This document shows, piece by piece, positions 1 to 8,142 of a stretch of 64,000 nt of DNA. The DNA is from Streptomyces typhae (GTDB taxonomy: Bacteria > Actinomycetota > Actinomycetes > Streptomycetales > Streptomycetaceae). Both the position numbers and the translations under genes were made by a program. Position 1 is the stretch's first letter, and every line of letters starts with the position of its first letter. Below the pieces are notes generated by a model. That model made no database searches and was not told the DNA's origin. It was given only the letters and a program-made list of their open reading frames with translations. The stretch is from NCBI RefSeq assembly GCF_009755605.1, contig NZ_WPNZ01000009.1:310001-374000 (forward strand). Direction: 5' to 3'.

Positions 1-146
1 TTCGCCAGGTCGTCGTCGGCCGCGGCCGCACGGGTGTCCAGGCCCAGGACCAGGTCCACGATGAAGGTCTGGCCCTCCTCGCGCTCCCGCGGATACACAC
101 CGTGGTGCCCGCGGGCCTTCAGGCCTCGCAGCGCGACACGATCCAC
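1..146 (-). CDS. folB: Dihydroneopterin aldolase FolB (5' part only)
   Basis: Only the first 48 codons lie in the window; the gene runs off the left edge. FolB converts 7,8-dihydroneopterin to 6-hydroxymethyl-dihydropterin in folate synthesis. The visible part shows the family pattern: an LRGLKARGHHGVYPRER segment, then EEGQTFIVDLVL and an acidic DDDL stretch. The start is GTG at 146, with an AGGAG ribosome site 8 nt upstream. It is transcribed in the same direction as folP, with an NTF2-like gene between them, which is consistent with a folate operon. Confidence 0.93.
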   Translation of the reverse strand, partial: MDRVALRGLKARGHHGVYPREREEGQTFIVDLVLGLDTRAAAADDDLA

Positions 147-322
147 GCGAATCACTCCTGACAGTCGTCGGTAACGGCCGGCTCTGCCGTGTGCGGACGG
201 CACACCGGCCTCGATCGAATCTACCTGCGAGCACCGACAGTGTTCGCCCGCGGGGCTGCCGGACGACGCTCCTGCGCGGGCTCGCGGGTCCCCTTACCCA
301 CCGAGAAGCAGTCCGAAGAGGG

Positions 323-928
323 CTACGAGGAAGGCTCCTCGTCCTCGTCGTCGCCGGTCTCCGCGAGCACCGGGGACGCGTGGTGCGACCACAGCTTCCA
401 GCCGTCGGGTGTGCGGCGGAACACATTCGTGGCGACCACGAGCTGCCCGACGAGAGGGCCGAGCTCGTCGCCGTCCTGCGGCGCGGGGCCGCCGCTGAGG
501 ATGTTCTCCGTGCAGGTCACCAGGGCGGTGTCGCCGGCGACGCAGACCCGCAGGTCGGTGAGGAAGAACTGGATGTACTCGGTGTTGGCCATGATCAGCG
601 CGTACGACCTGAGGACCTCGCCGCGGCCCGTGAGCACCGGCCAGCCGGGGTGGACGCAGGAGATGGCGGGTCCCTCCGAGGCCGGTTCCGGGCCGGCGGT
701 GCTGCCGGGGTCCGCGGGGTCGTCGAGGTCGATCTCCGGCAGGCCGCCCTCGCGGACCGTGCCGGGGCCGCCCGTCTCCGGTGTCTCGCTGTACGTCGCC
801 GCGTCGGCGAGGTCCGCGGCGTCGAGCCACAGGTCCGACACGCCGTCGAAGTCGCCCCGCTCCAGCGCTTCGTAGAAGGCCGTGTTGGCGAGTTCGACCT
901 GCTCGACGTCCGTCTGCGCGCGCGTCAC
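323..928 (-). CDS. NTF2/SnoaL-like small protein in the folate operon
   Basis: A protein of 201 residues. The first half fits an NTF2-like fold (VELANTAFYEALERGDFDGV, then later CVHPGWPVLTGRGEVLRSY and WKLWSHHASP), as in SnoaL-like or nuclear-transport-factor-2-like proteins that bind small ligands or act as isomerases. An insertion of about 50 acidic residues (EGGLPEIDLDDPADPG) interrupts the fold. It starts with GTG at 928, overlapping the folP stop by 4 nt, so it is probably translationally coupled to folP. A specific substrate cannot be read from sequence. A link to folate metabolism is inferred from position only. Confidence 0.85.
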   Translation of the reverse strand: MTRAQTDVEQVELANTAFYEALERGDFDGVSDLWLDAADLADAATYSETPETGGPGTVREGGLPEIDLDDPADPGSTAGPEPASEGPAISCVHPGWPVLTGRGEVLRSYALIMANTEYIQFFLTDLRVCVAGDTALVTCTENILSGGPAPQDGDELGPLVGQLVVATNVFRRTPDGWKLWSHHASPVLAETGDDEDEEPSS

Positions 929-1926
929 TGAGCGCCAGCCTCCCCGGCCGATTCCGGTCCGGCGACACCGCCGGCACCGCTGTTCCCACCCTTGTTCCCA
1001 CTCTGTCCCGGTCCGGCGGCGTCCGTGACGGCCCGCGCCACCCGTACCGCGTCCGCCGTGGCCCGCACCTCGTGCACGCGCACCGCCCAGGCGCCCTGGT
1101 GCGCCGCGAGCGCGGACACGGCGGCCGTCGCGGCGTCCCGCTCGCGTGCGGGCGGCGGGGAGCCCTCGGGGCCCGCGAGGACCCGGCCGAGGAACCTCTT
1201 GCGGGAGGCGGCGACCAGGACGGGTCGGCCGAGCGTGCGGAGCCGGTCGATGCGGGCGAGCAGCGCCAGGTCGTGCTCGGCGTTCTTGGAGAAGCCGAGG
1301 CCGGGGTCGACGACGATCCGCTCCGGGGCGATGCCCCCGGCGACCGCGGCCTCCACGCGCGCGTGGAGCTCGTCGACGACTTCGGAGACCACGTCCTCGT
1401 ACACCGGCCGGGCGTGGATGTCGGTGAGGAAGCCGCGCCAGTGCATGACCACGAAGGGCGCCTGCGCGGCCGCCACGGCCGGCACCATGCCGGGGTCGGC
1501 GAGGCCTCCGGAGACGTCGTTGACGAGGACGGCGCCCGCCGCGAGCGCCTGCTGTGCCACGCGGGCGCGCATGGTGTCCACGGAGACCGTGACGCCTTCG
1601 GCCGCGAGGCCCCGTACGACGGGGACGACGCGCCGCAGCTCCTCGTCCTCGTCGACGCGCGCGGCGCCCGGCCGGGTCGACTCGCCGCCCACGTCGACGA
1701 GGTCGGCGCCCTGCGCGACCAGGTCGATGCCGTGCTTGACGGCCACCGTGGTGTCGAACCAGCGGCCGCCGTCGGAAAAGGAGTCGGGGGTCACGTTCAC
1801 GACCCCCATGACGGCACAGCGGTCCCACCGGGGGAGCCCGGCCACCTCACCCCCGCGCCGCCCGCCGCCGCCCCCTGCCGGGATACGCAGCCCGTCGTCC
1901 TCGCTGTCCCCGCGCACCGTACTCAT
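925..1926 (-). CDS. folP: Dihydropteroate synthase FolP
   Basis: 333 residues. Condenses p-aminobenzoate with hydroxymethyl-dihydropterin pyrophosphate to dihydropteroate; this is the sulfonamide target. Family signatures are intact: MGVVNVTPDSFSDGG near residue 40, DVGGESTRPGA, the SVDTMRA strand, the NDVSGG loop, DPGLGFSKNAEHD and a final SRKRFLGR pterin/phosphate motif. The N-terminus has a glycine/arginine-rich leader of about 35 residues and the C-terminus a Gly/Ser/Ala-rich tail beyond the usual fold. It is followed by the NTF2-like gene with a GTGA overlap. Confidence 0.97.
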   Translation of the reverse strand: MSTVRGDSEDDGLRIPAGGGGGRRGGEVAGLPRWDRCAVMGVVNVTPDSFSDGGRWFDTTVAVKHGIDLVAQGADLVDVGGESTRPGAARVDEDEELRRVVPVVRGLAAEGVTVSVDTMRARVAQQALAAGAVLVNDVSGGLADPGMVPAVAAAQAPFVVMHWRGFLTDIHARPVYEDVVSEVVDELHARVEAAVAGGIAPERIVVDPGLGFSKNAEHDLALLARIDRLRTLGRPVLVAASRKRFLGRVLAGPEGSPPPARERDAATAAVSALAAHQGAWAVRVHEVRATADAVRVARAVTDAAGPGQSGNKGGNSGAGGVAGPESAGEAGAQ

Positions 1927-1956
1927 GCCTCAAGCCTAGGCCCGCGCGGGCTGCCG

Positions 1957-3807
1957 CTACGCCGCGCGGACCTCACGCTCGGCGGTGTGCGCCGACTGGT
2001 GCGGGCAGGGGCGGCGCTGCACGGTGGCGCGGCGCAGAAAGCGCGGCAGCGCGAAGGTGACGAAGCCCTCTGCCTGCATCGCGGCGAAACCGATCCGCGG
2101 CAGGTCGCGGCTGGAGCGGTAGACCACGAAACGGGGCTCCCAGCGCGGCCGGAACTTCGCGTTGAACTTGTACAGCGACTCGATCTGGAACCAGCGCGAG
2201 AGGAACACGAGGAGCCCGCGCCAGGCACGCAGGACCGGGCCCGCGCCGAGCTTCTCGCCGCGGGCGAGCGCCGCGCGGAACATCGCGAAGTTCAGGGACA
2301 CGCGCGTGATCCCGAGCTTCGGCGCGGCCTGGAGCGCGGCGACGATGAGGAGTTCGTTCATGCCCGGGTCGGCCGACCGGTCGCGGCGCATCAGGTCGAG
2401 CGAGACGCCGTCCTCGCCCCACGGCACGAAGTGCAGTACGGCCTTCAAGTCGCCGTACTGTCCGGCCTTCTCGTCGGCCTTGTGGGCCGTCGCGATCAGG
2501 CAGTCGCCGTCGTCGGGGTCGCCGATGCGGCCGAGCGCCATGGAGAAGCCGCGCTCGGTGTCGGTGCCCCGCCAGTCCTCGGCGGCGCGCTGGATGCGCT
2601 CCAGTTCCTTCTCCCCGAGGTCACGGATGCGCCGTACGCGCGTCTCGTAGCCATTGCGCTCGATCCGCTTGACCATCTGGCGCACGTTGCGCATCGCGCG
2701 CCCGGACAGGGAGAAATCCGCGACATCCACCACCGCCTCGTCGCCGAGCTCCAGGGCGTCCAGGCCGGTCTCGCGGGTCCAGACCTCACCGCCGGTCTCG
2801 GAGCAGCCCATGACGGCCGGGGTCCAGGAGTGCGCCTTGGCCTCGTCCATGAAGCGCTCGATGGCACCCGGCCAGGCCTCCACGTCGCCGATGGGGTCCC
2901 CGGAGGCGAGCATCACGCCGGACACCACGCGGTAGGTGACGGCGGCCTTGCCGCTGGGGGAGAAGACGACGCCCTTGTCGCGGCGGAGCGCGAAGTGGCC
3001 GAGGGAGTCGCGGCGGCCGTGCTTGGCGAGCAGTTCGCGCAGCCGGCTCTCGTCGTCCTGGGTGAGGCGCGCCGCCGGGTGCTCGGGGCGGAAGGCCAGG
3101 TAGATGGTGGTGAGCGCGGTCAGCATGCCGAGGGCGCCGAGGGAGGCCCCGACGGTCCAGGAGGTGTTGCCGGTGTAGCCGACGGGGCCTTCGAGGCCGA
3201 AGAGGCCGTACAGGACGTGGGTGAGGCGGTCCGCGATGCCCGGGTCGCCGATGACCTTGTTCGGGTGGACGCTGACGATCACCAGGCCGAGCGCGATGGA
3301 ACCGGCGCCGAGGAGCACGAAGTTGGCCAGGGCGCGCCAGCGGCTGCGCGGGTCGGGCAGCGCGGCGAACTCCTTGCGGTGCCGCAGCAGCAGCGCGAGC
3401 AGCGCGAGGGAGATCGCGGCGCCGATGAACGAGTGGCGGTACGCGAACTGCGCCACCGCGCCCGCGGGCAGCAGCACGACGGCGGCCCGCCAGGCGCGCC
3501 GCTTGTGCCTTCGCAGGCCGTGCGCGAGCAGGAGCAGCAGGACGCCGCAGCTGAGCGCCAGGGCGGCGGCGAAGGGGCCGAGCGCGCCCGGCAGGACCTC
3601 GGCGAAGGTGTGCAGGCGGCTGCGCCTGAAGCGCGGGAAGACGGCCGCCGCGATGTTCAGGAGCCCGACGAGGGCGCAGATTCTGGCGGCGAGGACCGGG
3701 ACGGCCTCGGGGCGGGGGCCGCGCAGGATCCGGCGCAGTCGGCCGTCGCCGCCGTCCTGGCCTCCTGGAACCGCACCCGACATTTCGCCATCTATCCTGA
3801 CAGACAT
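1957..3807 (-). CDS. Membrane DUF2156 protein, phosphatidylglycerol lysyltransferase-like
   Basis: About 616 residues. The N-terminal half has about five hydrophobic spans (for example ICALVGLLNIAAAV, LALSCGVLLLLLAHGL, AISLALLALLL, LGAGSIALGLVIVSV, LGALGMLTALTTIYLAF). The C-terminal half is a double-GNAT domain of the DUF2156/MprF type (FSPSGKAAVTYRVVSGVMLA, GDPIGD, then SLDLMRRD and MNELLIVAAL). MprF-family enzymes transfer lysine or alanine from tRNA to phosphatidylglycerol and alter surface charge. The substrate here is inferred. The start is uncertain: ATG at 3807 is chosen; in-frame starts at 3858 and 3783 are possible. Confidence 0.88.
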   Translation of the reverse strand: MSVRIDGEMSGAVPGGQDGGDGRLRRILRGPRPEAVPVLAARICALVGLLNIAAAVFPRFRRSRLHTFAEVLPGALGPFAAALALSCGVLLLLLAHGLRRHKRRAWRAAVVLLPAGAVAQFAYRHSFIGAAISLALLALLLRHRKEFAALPDPRSRWRALANFVLLGAGSIALGLVIVSVHPNKVIGDPGIADRLTHVLYGLFGLEGPVGYTGNTSWTVGASLGALGMLTALTTIYLAFRPEHPAARLTQDDESRLRELLAKHGRRDSLGHFALRRDKGVVFSPSGKAAVTYRVVSGVMLASGDPIGDVEAWPGAIERFMDEAKAHSWTPAVMGCSETGGEVWTRETGLDALELGDEAVVDVADFSLSGRAMRNVRQMVKRIERNGYETRVRRIRDLGEKELERIQRAAEDWRGTDTERGFSMALGRIGDPDDGDCLIATAHKADEKAGQYGDLKAVLHFVPWGEDGVSLDLMRRDRSADPGMNELLIVAALQAAPKLGITRVSLNFAMFRAALARGEKLGAGPVLRAWRGLLVFLSRWFQIESLYKFNAKFRPRWEPRFVVYRSSRDLPRIGFAAMQAEGFVTFALPRFLRRATVQRRPCPHQSAHTAEREVRAA

Positions 3808-3943
3808 CGCATCCCGTAGTTCTGCGAGAGAGCTTCGAACCGGCGCCAAAGGCGGCATCCGGTGATATTGCGCCCTCTAGGACGGTCCATCGGGGAGCGG
3901 GGTTCACTCCCCACTGCAAAACCGGCGGAAAGTCGGCGGAAAA

Positions 3944-3963
3944 GGTATGGAACGGTCCATACC
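3944..3963. promoter_or_regulatory. Perfect inverted repeat in a divergent promoter region
   Basis: GGTATGGA and TCCATACC face each other across ACGG, giving perfect 8-bp arms. The site is about 70 bp before the esterase start and about 135 bp from the divergent lysyltransferase-like gene. A related half, ACGGTCCAT, occurs again about 70 bp to the left near 3884. The size and symmetry suit a dimeric repressor operator. No regulator gene adjoins it. Confidence 0.4.
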
Positions 3964-4032
3964 TGGAGTTTTCGCCCTCCGTATCGGCCGCCCGAGGGGC
4001 GGACACGCAGAAAGCGCAGGCAGGATCATCCC

Positions 4033-5166
4033 ATGGGTCTCACGAGCAACAAGGTGCTTGCACTTGCCGTAGTGCTGGCCGTGCTGCTGTTCATCGGCAC
4101 GGTCTGGCTCTGGCCGCGCCTCGCCCGCCGCAGCTGGCAGGCGGTCACCGGGCGCGTCGGGCTGCTGCTCGCCACGCAGCTCGCGATCTTCGCGTCCGTC
4201 GGCCTCGCGGCCAACCAGGCCTTCGGCTTCTACGCCACCTGGGCCGATCTCTTCGGCCAGGAGACGGCGCAGGGCGTGGTCGTCGACCACGACGCCATGA
4301 AGGGCGAGAAGGGCCCCGTCAGGGTGGTCGACACCCAGTCCGTCGACGTGCCCGGAGGCGGCATCCCGCGGCTCGGCGGCCAGATCCAGAAGATCGACGT
4401 CCAGGGCCGGAACTCCAGGATCGCCAGCCCGGCGTACGTGTACCTGCCGCCCGAGTACTTCCAGCCGCAGTACAAGCACCGCACGTTCCCCGCGGCCGCC
4501 GTCCTGACCGGCTACCCCGGCACCGCAGAAGCCCTCATCAAGGGCCTGCACTACCCGCAGACCGCCCACAAGCAGGCCAAGGACGGCAAGATGCAGCCGA
4601 TGATCCTGGTCATGCTGCGGCCCACCGTGGCACCGCCCCGGGACACCGAGTGCGTGGACATCCCCGGCGGCCCGCAGTCCGAGACGTTCTTCGCCAAGGA
4701 CCTCCCCGGCGCCATCAGTGACCACTACCGCGTCGGCAGGAAGGCCGAGAGCTGGGGCATCATCGGGGACTCCACGGGCGGCTACTGCGCCCTGAAGGTC
4801 GCCATGCACCACCCGCGCGTGTACGGCGCCGGAGTCGGCCTCTCCGCCTACTACAAGGCCGCCCAGGACGTGACGACCGGCAATCTGTTCCACGGCGACA
4901 AGGAGCGGGAGCGGCGCGCGAACCTGCTGTGGTACCTCGACCACATGCCGCCGCCCAAGACCTCCCTGCTGGTCACCACCAGCAAGAAGGGCGAGGGCAA
5001 CTACAAGGACACCAAGAAGTTCATCGAGAAGGTCAAGTCCCCCACCCGGGTCTCCTCGATCACCCTCGCCAGCGGCGGCCACAACTTCAACACGTGGCGG
5101 CGCGAGATCCCGGCGTCGCTGGTGTGGATGAGCGGGCGGCTGACCGGCGGGTCGGACGTGCGCTGA
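4033..5166 (+). CDS. Membrane-anchored esterase (antigen-85/esterase-D type alpha/beta hydrolase)
   Basis: 377 residues. Two N-terminal membrane spans (LALAVVLAVLLFIGTVWLW and LLLATQLAIFASVGLAA) anchor the protein. The rest is a 'putative esterase' alpha/beta-hydrolase domain, predicted to face the outside. The nucleophile elbow is GDSTGG with Ser247; a late GGHNFNTW carries the probable catalytic His. Such domains include feruloyl esterases and mycolyltransferases; the substrate is not predictable. The start ATG at 4033 is preceded by AGGA 8 nt upstream. It is convergent with the osmoprotectant ATPase gene. Confidence 0.9.
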   Translation: MGLTSNKVLALAVVLAVLLFIGTVWLWPRLARRSWQAVTGRVGLLLATQLAIFASVGLAANQAFGFYATWADLFGQETAQGVVVDHDAMKGEKGPVRVVDTQSVDVPGGGIPRLGGQIQKIDVQGRNSRIASPAYVYLPPEYFQPQYKHRTFPAAAVLTGYPGTAEALIKGLHYPQTAHKQAKDGKMQPMILVMLRPTVAPPRDTECVDIPGGPQSETFFAKDLPGAISDHYRVGRKAESWGIIGDSTGGYCALKVAMHHPRVYGAGVGLSAYYKAAQDVTTGNLFHGDKERERRANLLWYLDHMPPPKTSLLVTTSKKGEGNYKDTKKFIEKVKSPTRVSSITLASGGHNFNTWRREIPASLVWMSGRLTGGSDVR

Positions 5167-5176
5167 CCCTCCGGGA

Positions 5177-5203
5177 GGCCCGGGTGGGCGCGAGGACCGG
5201 GCC
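5177..5203. terminator. Stem-loop between convergent genes
   Basis: GGCCCGG pairs with CCGGGCC across a 13-nt loop in the 55-bp gap between the esterase and the convergent ATPase gene. There is no T-run, which is common for Streptomyces terminators. Confidence 0.4.
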
Positions 5204-5221
5204 TTCGGGGCGTCCGGAACG

Positions 5222-6388
5222 TCACGTCGCCGTGATCGACGCCACCGTCTCCAGGTCCACGTCCTCCCGCGCGATGTCCCGCGCGTCCGCGGCCGTCGAG
5301 CGGCGCAGCGCCTCGTGCAGCCGGGCCGGGGTGAGGACGCCCAGGAAGCGGCCCTCGCTGCGCTCGTCGATGACCGCGATCCAGCCCGCGTCGTGCTGGA
5401 GCATCGTCGAGAACGCCTGCTTCAGGCTCGCGCCCACCGGCAGCCACGCCTCCATGCGGCGGGCGTGCTCGCGCACCGTGCCGGTGCCCGCGCGCGCGTG
5501 CTCGGCGGAGATCCAGCCGTGCAGGTTGTTCTCGCCGTCCAGGACGACGGCCCAGCGGGCCCCGGCCCCTTCGAGGTCCTTGGGCAGCGGGTCGTCGAGG
5601 TGGACCACCGGCGGCTGCTCCAGGTCGCCCTCCTCGATGGGCGTCACCGAGAGCCGCTTCAGGCCGCGGTCGGCGCCCACGAAGTCGGCGACGTACTCGG
5701 TCGCGGGCGCGCCGAGGACCGTGGACGGGGTGTCGAACTGCTCGACGCGGCCCTGGCCGTAGACGGCGATGCGGTCACCGAGACGGACGGCCTCCTCGAT
5801 GTCGTGTGTGACGAACAGCACGGTCTTGCGGACGGCCTGCTGGAGGCGGAGGAACTCGTTCTGCAGATGCTCGCGCACCACCGGGTCGACCGCTCCGAAC
5901 GGCTCGTCCATCAGCAGGACGGGCGGGTCGGCCGCCAAGGCGCGGGCCACGCCGACGCGTTGGCGCTGGCCGCCGGAGAGCTGCTCCGGATAGCGGTCGC
6001 CGAAGGTCGCGGGGTCGAGGCCGACGAGGTCGAGCAGCTCGGCGGCGCGCTCGCGGGCCTTCGCGCGCTTCACGCCGAGCAGATGCGGGACGGTCGCGGT
6101 GTTGTCCAGGACCGTCTTGTGCGGGAAGAGGCCGACCTGCTGGATGACATAGCCGATTCTGCGCCGGAGTTGGACGGGGTCGATTCCGGATATGTCGTCG
6201 CCGTCGAGGAATATCCGCCCCTCAGTCGGCTCGATGAGCCGGTTCACCATTTTCATCGTCGTGGTCTTGCCGCAGCCCGACGGGCCCACGAGCGTGACCA
6301 GTTCACCCTCCGCCACCTCGAAGGACAGATCGTCGACGGCTGTCGTACCGTCCGCGTACCGCTTGGTCACGTTCTCGAACCGGATCAT
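5222..6388 (-). CDS. Osmoprotectant ABC importer, ATP-binding subunit (OpuCA/ProV type, with CBS domains)
   Basis: 388 residues. Residues 1-240 form an ABC ATPase: Walker A GPSGCGKTTT at 35-44, signature LSGGQRQR, Walker B VLLMDEP and the H-loop THD. The region after about residue 255 is a CBS-domain pair typical of the quaternary-amine (betaine/choline/proline) transporters, where it senses ionic strength or c-di-AMP. It is divergent from the two permease genes and the binding lipoprotein that complete the transporter. The substrate class is inferred from family and operon. Confidence 0.95.
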   Translation of the reverse strand: MIRFENVTKRYADGTTAVDDLSFEVAEGELVTLVGPSGCGKTTTMKMVNRLIEPTEGRIFLDGDDISGIDPVQLRRRIGYVIQQVGLFPHKTVLDNTATVPHLLGVKRAKARERAAELLDLVGLDPATFGDRYPEQLSGGQRQRVGVARALAADPPVLLMDEPFGAVDPVVREHLQNEFLRLQQAVRKTVLFVTHDIEEAVRLGDRIAVYGQGRVEQFDTPSTVLGAPATEYVADFVGADRGLKRLSVTPIEEGDLEQPPVVHLDDPLPKDLEGAGARWAVVLDGENNLHGWISAEHARAGTGTVREHARRMEAWLPVGASLKQAFSTMLQHDAGWIAVIDERSEGRFLGVLTPARLHEALRRSTAADARDIAREDVDLETVASITAT

Positions 6389-6497
6389 GATTCCCCATTG
6401 TGGCGCGTGTTCTGTGAAGACGGTGTTGCGCCCGCACGAAGAGGGCCCCCGCGTCTCGGAGATTGTCAGTGCTCGGGGTTAGGGTCGCCAGTCAGAT

Positions 6498-6523
6498 GGA
6501 CATGTGGGTTTCGGCACGTGTCC
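6498..6523. promoter_or_regulatory. Inverted repeat between divergent osmoprotectant transporter genes
   Basis: GGACATGTG and CACGTGTCC (8 of 9 complementary) are separated by 8 nt and lie between the ATPase start (6388) and the permease start (6564). The position would let one regulator control both arms. No regulator gene is adjacent, and the motif is not one I can assign. Confidence 0.4.
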
Positions 6524-6563
6524 GAGCCGGCATGGCGACGGGGTTTCGGGGGAGGCGGGGCGG

Positions 6564-7304
6564 GTGAGCAAGCGGGACTGCCTTGTGGCGAACGACTGGA
6601 TCTGCGGCGAGTACATCCGCTCGCGCAGCCAGGAACTGACCGACGCGACGCTGGAGCACGTGGCGATCACGGGCGCGTCGGTGCTGATAGGCGTGGCGGT
6701 CGCGCTGCCCCTCGCGCTGATCGCGCGGCGCTGGCGCTTCCTGGCCGCCCCTATTCTCGGCGTGACGACGGTGTTGTACTCGATCCCGTCGCTCGCGATG
6801 TTCTCGCTCCTGCTCCCCTTCTTCGGCCTTTCCGCGTCCCTGGTCGTCACGGGCCTCGTGCTCTATTCGCTGACGATTCTGGTGCGGAACATCCTCGCGG
6901 GCCTCCAGGCGGTCCCCGAGGACGCCAGAGAGGCCGCCAAGGGCATGGGGTACGGCCCGCTGCGGCTGCTGTGGGAAGTGGAACTGCCGCTCGCGCTGCC
7001 CGCCCTGCTCGCCGGTGTGCGGATCACCACGGTGTCCACGGTGGCCCTCACGACGGTCGGCGCGATCGTCGACTACGGCGGCCTCGGCACGCTGATCCTC
7101 GACGGCCTCGACACCCAGTTCAAGGCGCAGGTGCTCACCGCGTCCGCGCTCTGCGTCGTCCTCGCCATCGCCGCCGACCTGCTGCTCCTCGCTCTCCAGC
7201 GGCTGCTCACGCCCTGGACCCGAGCCCATCGAATACGACCGGGCCGCTTCTCGCGCAAGGCGGGCGCGGCCAAGAGCGTGGCCAAGGTGGCTGAGCCCGT
7301 ATGA
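6564..7304 (+). CDS. Osmoprotectant ABC importer, permease subunit 1
   Basis: 246 residues with about five to six membrane spans of the BPD-transporter type (ASVLIGVAVALPLALIA, LGVTTVLYSIPSLAMFSLLLPFF, VVTGLVLYSLTILV). The EAA-type loop for contact with the ATPase reads EAAKGMGYGPLRLLWEVELPLALP. The chosen GTG start at 6564 has GGAGG 9 nt upstream. Its last 4 nt overlap the second permease (ATGA), so the two are translationally coupled. Confidence 0.94.
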   Translation: MSKRDCLVANDWICGEYIRSRSQELTDATLEHVAITGASVLIGVAVALPLALIARRWRFLAAPILGVTTVLYSIPSLAMFSLLLPFFGLSASLVVTGLVLYSLTILVRNILAGLQAVPEDAREAAKGMGYGPLRLLWEVELPLALPALLAGVRITTVSTVALTTVGAIVDYGGLGTLILDGLDTQFKAQVLTASALCVVLAIAADLLLLALQRLLTPWTRAHRIRPGRFSRKAGAAKSVAKVAEPV

Positions 7305-7981
7305 ACGCGATATCCGGTGCCTACGACTGGCTGACCACGTCCGCCAACTGGCAGGGCGAGAAGGGGGTGTGGCACCGGCTCGCCGAGCACCTCTACTTCA
7401 GCGGCGTCTGCCTCGCCGTGGCCTGCCTGATCGCGCTCCCCGTCGCGCTGTACCTCGGCCACATCGGCAAGGGCGGCGCCCTCGCGGTCAACATCTCCAA
7501 CGTCGGCCGCGCGGTGCCCACGCTCGCCGTCCTGATCCTGCTCACGCTCACCCCGCTCGGCGAGCACGGGGACGTGCCCACGCTGATCGCCCTCGTCCTG
7601 TTCGCCGTGCCGCCGCTGCTCACCAACGCCTACATCGGCATGCGCGAGGTGGACCGCTCGGTGGTGGAGGCCGCGCGCGGCATGGGCATGAGCGGACGTC
7701 AGCTCTTCGCCCGGGTCGAGCTGCCCCTCGCGTACCCGCTGGTCATGACCGGCGTGCGGTCCGCGGCCGTGCAGGTGGTGGCGACGGCGACGCTCGCCGC
7801 GATGGCGGGGGAGGGCGGCCTCGGGCGGATCATCACGGCCGGGTTCAACCTTCAGAACACCCCGCAGGTCGTCGCGGGCGCCTTCCTGGTGGCGCTGCTC
7901 GCGCTGCTCGTGGAGGGCGTCCTGGTCCTCGCGGGACGGTTCTTCGATCCGATGCGGGGGCGGTCCCGGGTGTCCTCCTGA
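7301..7981 (+). CDS. Osmoprotectant ABC importer, permease subunit 2
   Basis: 226 residues. Paralogous to the preceding permease, with the EAA loop VEAARGMGMSGRQLFARVELPLA and several membrane spans (FSGVCLAVACLIALPVALYL, VLILLTLTPL, GAFLVALLALLVEGVLVLAG). OpuC/OpuB-type systems use two such permeases as a heterodimer with one binding protein. It overlaps the first permease by 4 nt and is followed by a 16-bp tandem repeat array before the binding-protein gene. Confidence 0.94.
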   Translation: MNAISGAYDWLTTSANWQGEKGVWHRLAEHLYFSGVCLAVACLIALPVALYLGHIGKGGALAVNISNVGRAVPTLAVLILLTLTPLGEHGDVPTLIALVLFAVPPLLTNAYIGMREVDRSVVEAARGMGMSGRQLFARVELPLAYPLVMTGVRSAAVQVVATATLAAMAGEGGLGRIITAGFNLQNTPQVVAGAFLVALLALLVEGVLVLAGRFFDPMRGRSRVSS

Positions 7982-8003
7982 CGCTCGCAGTGACGACTGC
8001 TTG

Positions 8004-8099
8004 AAGTGGCAACGGCTCGTAGTGGCAACGGCTTGTAGCGGCAACGGCTTGTAGTGGCAACGGCTTGTAGTGGCAACGGCTTGTAGTGGCAACGGCTTG
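8004..8099. repeat. Six tandem copies of a 16-bp unit
   Basis: The unit TAGTGGCAACGGCTTG is repeated head to tail six times, with one or two substitutions in the first and third copies, plus a partial seventh (TAGTGG). It lies inside the operon, between the second permease stop and the binding-protein ribosome site. The unit has no internal palindrome. Copy number is likely to vary between strains. Confidence 0.95.
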
Positions 8100-8142
8100 T
8101 AGTGGTATCTCTCGAAACGGTTCTCGAAATGGTGGTTCACCG

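Noticed and set aside
781..3819. A 1012-codon open frame on the plus strand over folP and the lysyltransferase-like gene
   Set aside because: It reads as a Gly/Arg/His-rich protein with no family pattern and covers two well-supported genes on the other strand.
8004..8099. CRISPR array
   Set aside because: The 16-bp units are directly adjacent, without variable spacers, and no cas genes are present. The same applies to the 36-bp and 21-bp arrays.
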